Shown: one piece after another, positions 5,960 through 6,003 of the stretch
How positions within the stretch are numbered: the first letter of the stretch is position 1
Layout of the letters: the number at the start of each line of letters is the position of its first letter
From: Chitinophagaceae bacterium
Lineage (GTDB): Bacteria > Bacteroidota > Bacteroidia > Chitinophagales > Chitinophagaceae
Assembly (NCBI GenBank): GCA_016786525.1
Contig: JAEUVW010000160.1
Coordinates: 1 to 6,003, forward strand
DNA: 6,003 nucleotides
Reading direction: 5' to 3'
Translations under genes and position numbers: made by a program
The notes under the pieces: generated by a model
What the model was told of the DNA's origin: nothing
Database searches by the model: none
What the model saw: only the letters and a program-made list of their open reading frames with translations

Positions 5960-6003
5960 GAAAATCCTCTTTCCGAGCCATGATATTACTGGCGGCACGG
6001 TGT
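5949..6003 (+). CDS. 5' end of a probable GT-B glycosyltransferase (18 codons visible)
   Basis: From ATG 5949 the frame reads MVNVKILFPSHDITGGTV and leaves the window. A short basic/hydrophobic beta strand (KILF) followed by a Ser-His-Asp loop and a Gly-Gly turn is the usual N-terminus of family GT4/GT1 glycosyltransferases with a GT-B fold (compare the common opening KILFVSHDxxxGG). This would be a cytosolic enzyme using a nucleotide-activated sugar. GTG at 5958 is an alternative start that would give the shorter, more family-like MKILFPSHD. It begins 13 bases after the preceding stop, inside the heptamer array, so it is probably translationally coupled to the membrane glycosyltransferase. 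With 18 codons the family call is tentative. Confidence 0.5.
   Translation, partial: MVNVKILFPSHDITGGTV

Overview
The window reads as chromosomal DNA of a Bacteroidota bacterium, perhaps a Chitinophagaceae relative. The grounds are the Bacteroidota-style arginyl-tRNA synthetase and Kir channel, gene starts without a clear Shine-Dalgarno sequence but with A/T-rich leaders, a -7-type box of the Bacteroidota class (TAnnTTTG), and moderately GC-rich genes separated by very AT-rich heptamer-repeat spacers. The taxon is an inference; no rRNA is present.

Layout from left to right: the last 52 codons of an unrecognised gene (1-159); a complete XerD-type tyrosine recombinase 14 bases later (174-1064); a 63-bp AT-rich array with a 7-base period (about 1068-1130); a bacterial inward-rectifier potassium channel of the KirBac type (1130-2119); and arginyl-tRNA synthetase argS (2154-3953). 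These five genes or parts are all on the + strand. A short gene on the - strand follows (3955-4101). It encodes a 48-residue single-span membrane protein, its stop codon lies one base from the argS stop, and it has a plausible promoter of its own. A 118-bp divergent spacer separates it from a 571-residue polytopic membrane protein that looks like a GT-C-type glycosyltransferase (4220-5935). The window ends in a second heptamer array (5932-5959) that runs into the first codons of what looks like a cytosolic GT-B glycosyltransferase.

The left part holds mostly housekeeping functions (chromosome dimer resolution, K+ transport, tRNA charging). The genes are probably transcribed together only because of their order. 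The right edge looks like the start of a glycan or polysaccharide assembly cluster, with a membrane GT-C enzyme followed by a soluble glycosyltransferase.

No mobile element, CRISPR array, defence system or RNA gene was found. The most interesting material is small. There are two related heptamer arrays, and the second places four ATG triplets seven bases apart, so changes in copy number would move the start of the downstream glycosyltransferase in and out of frame. There is also the overlooked 48-residue membrane protein, and a 9-bp perfect hairpin just inside the potassium-channel gene.
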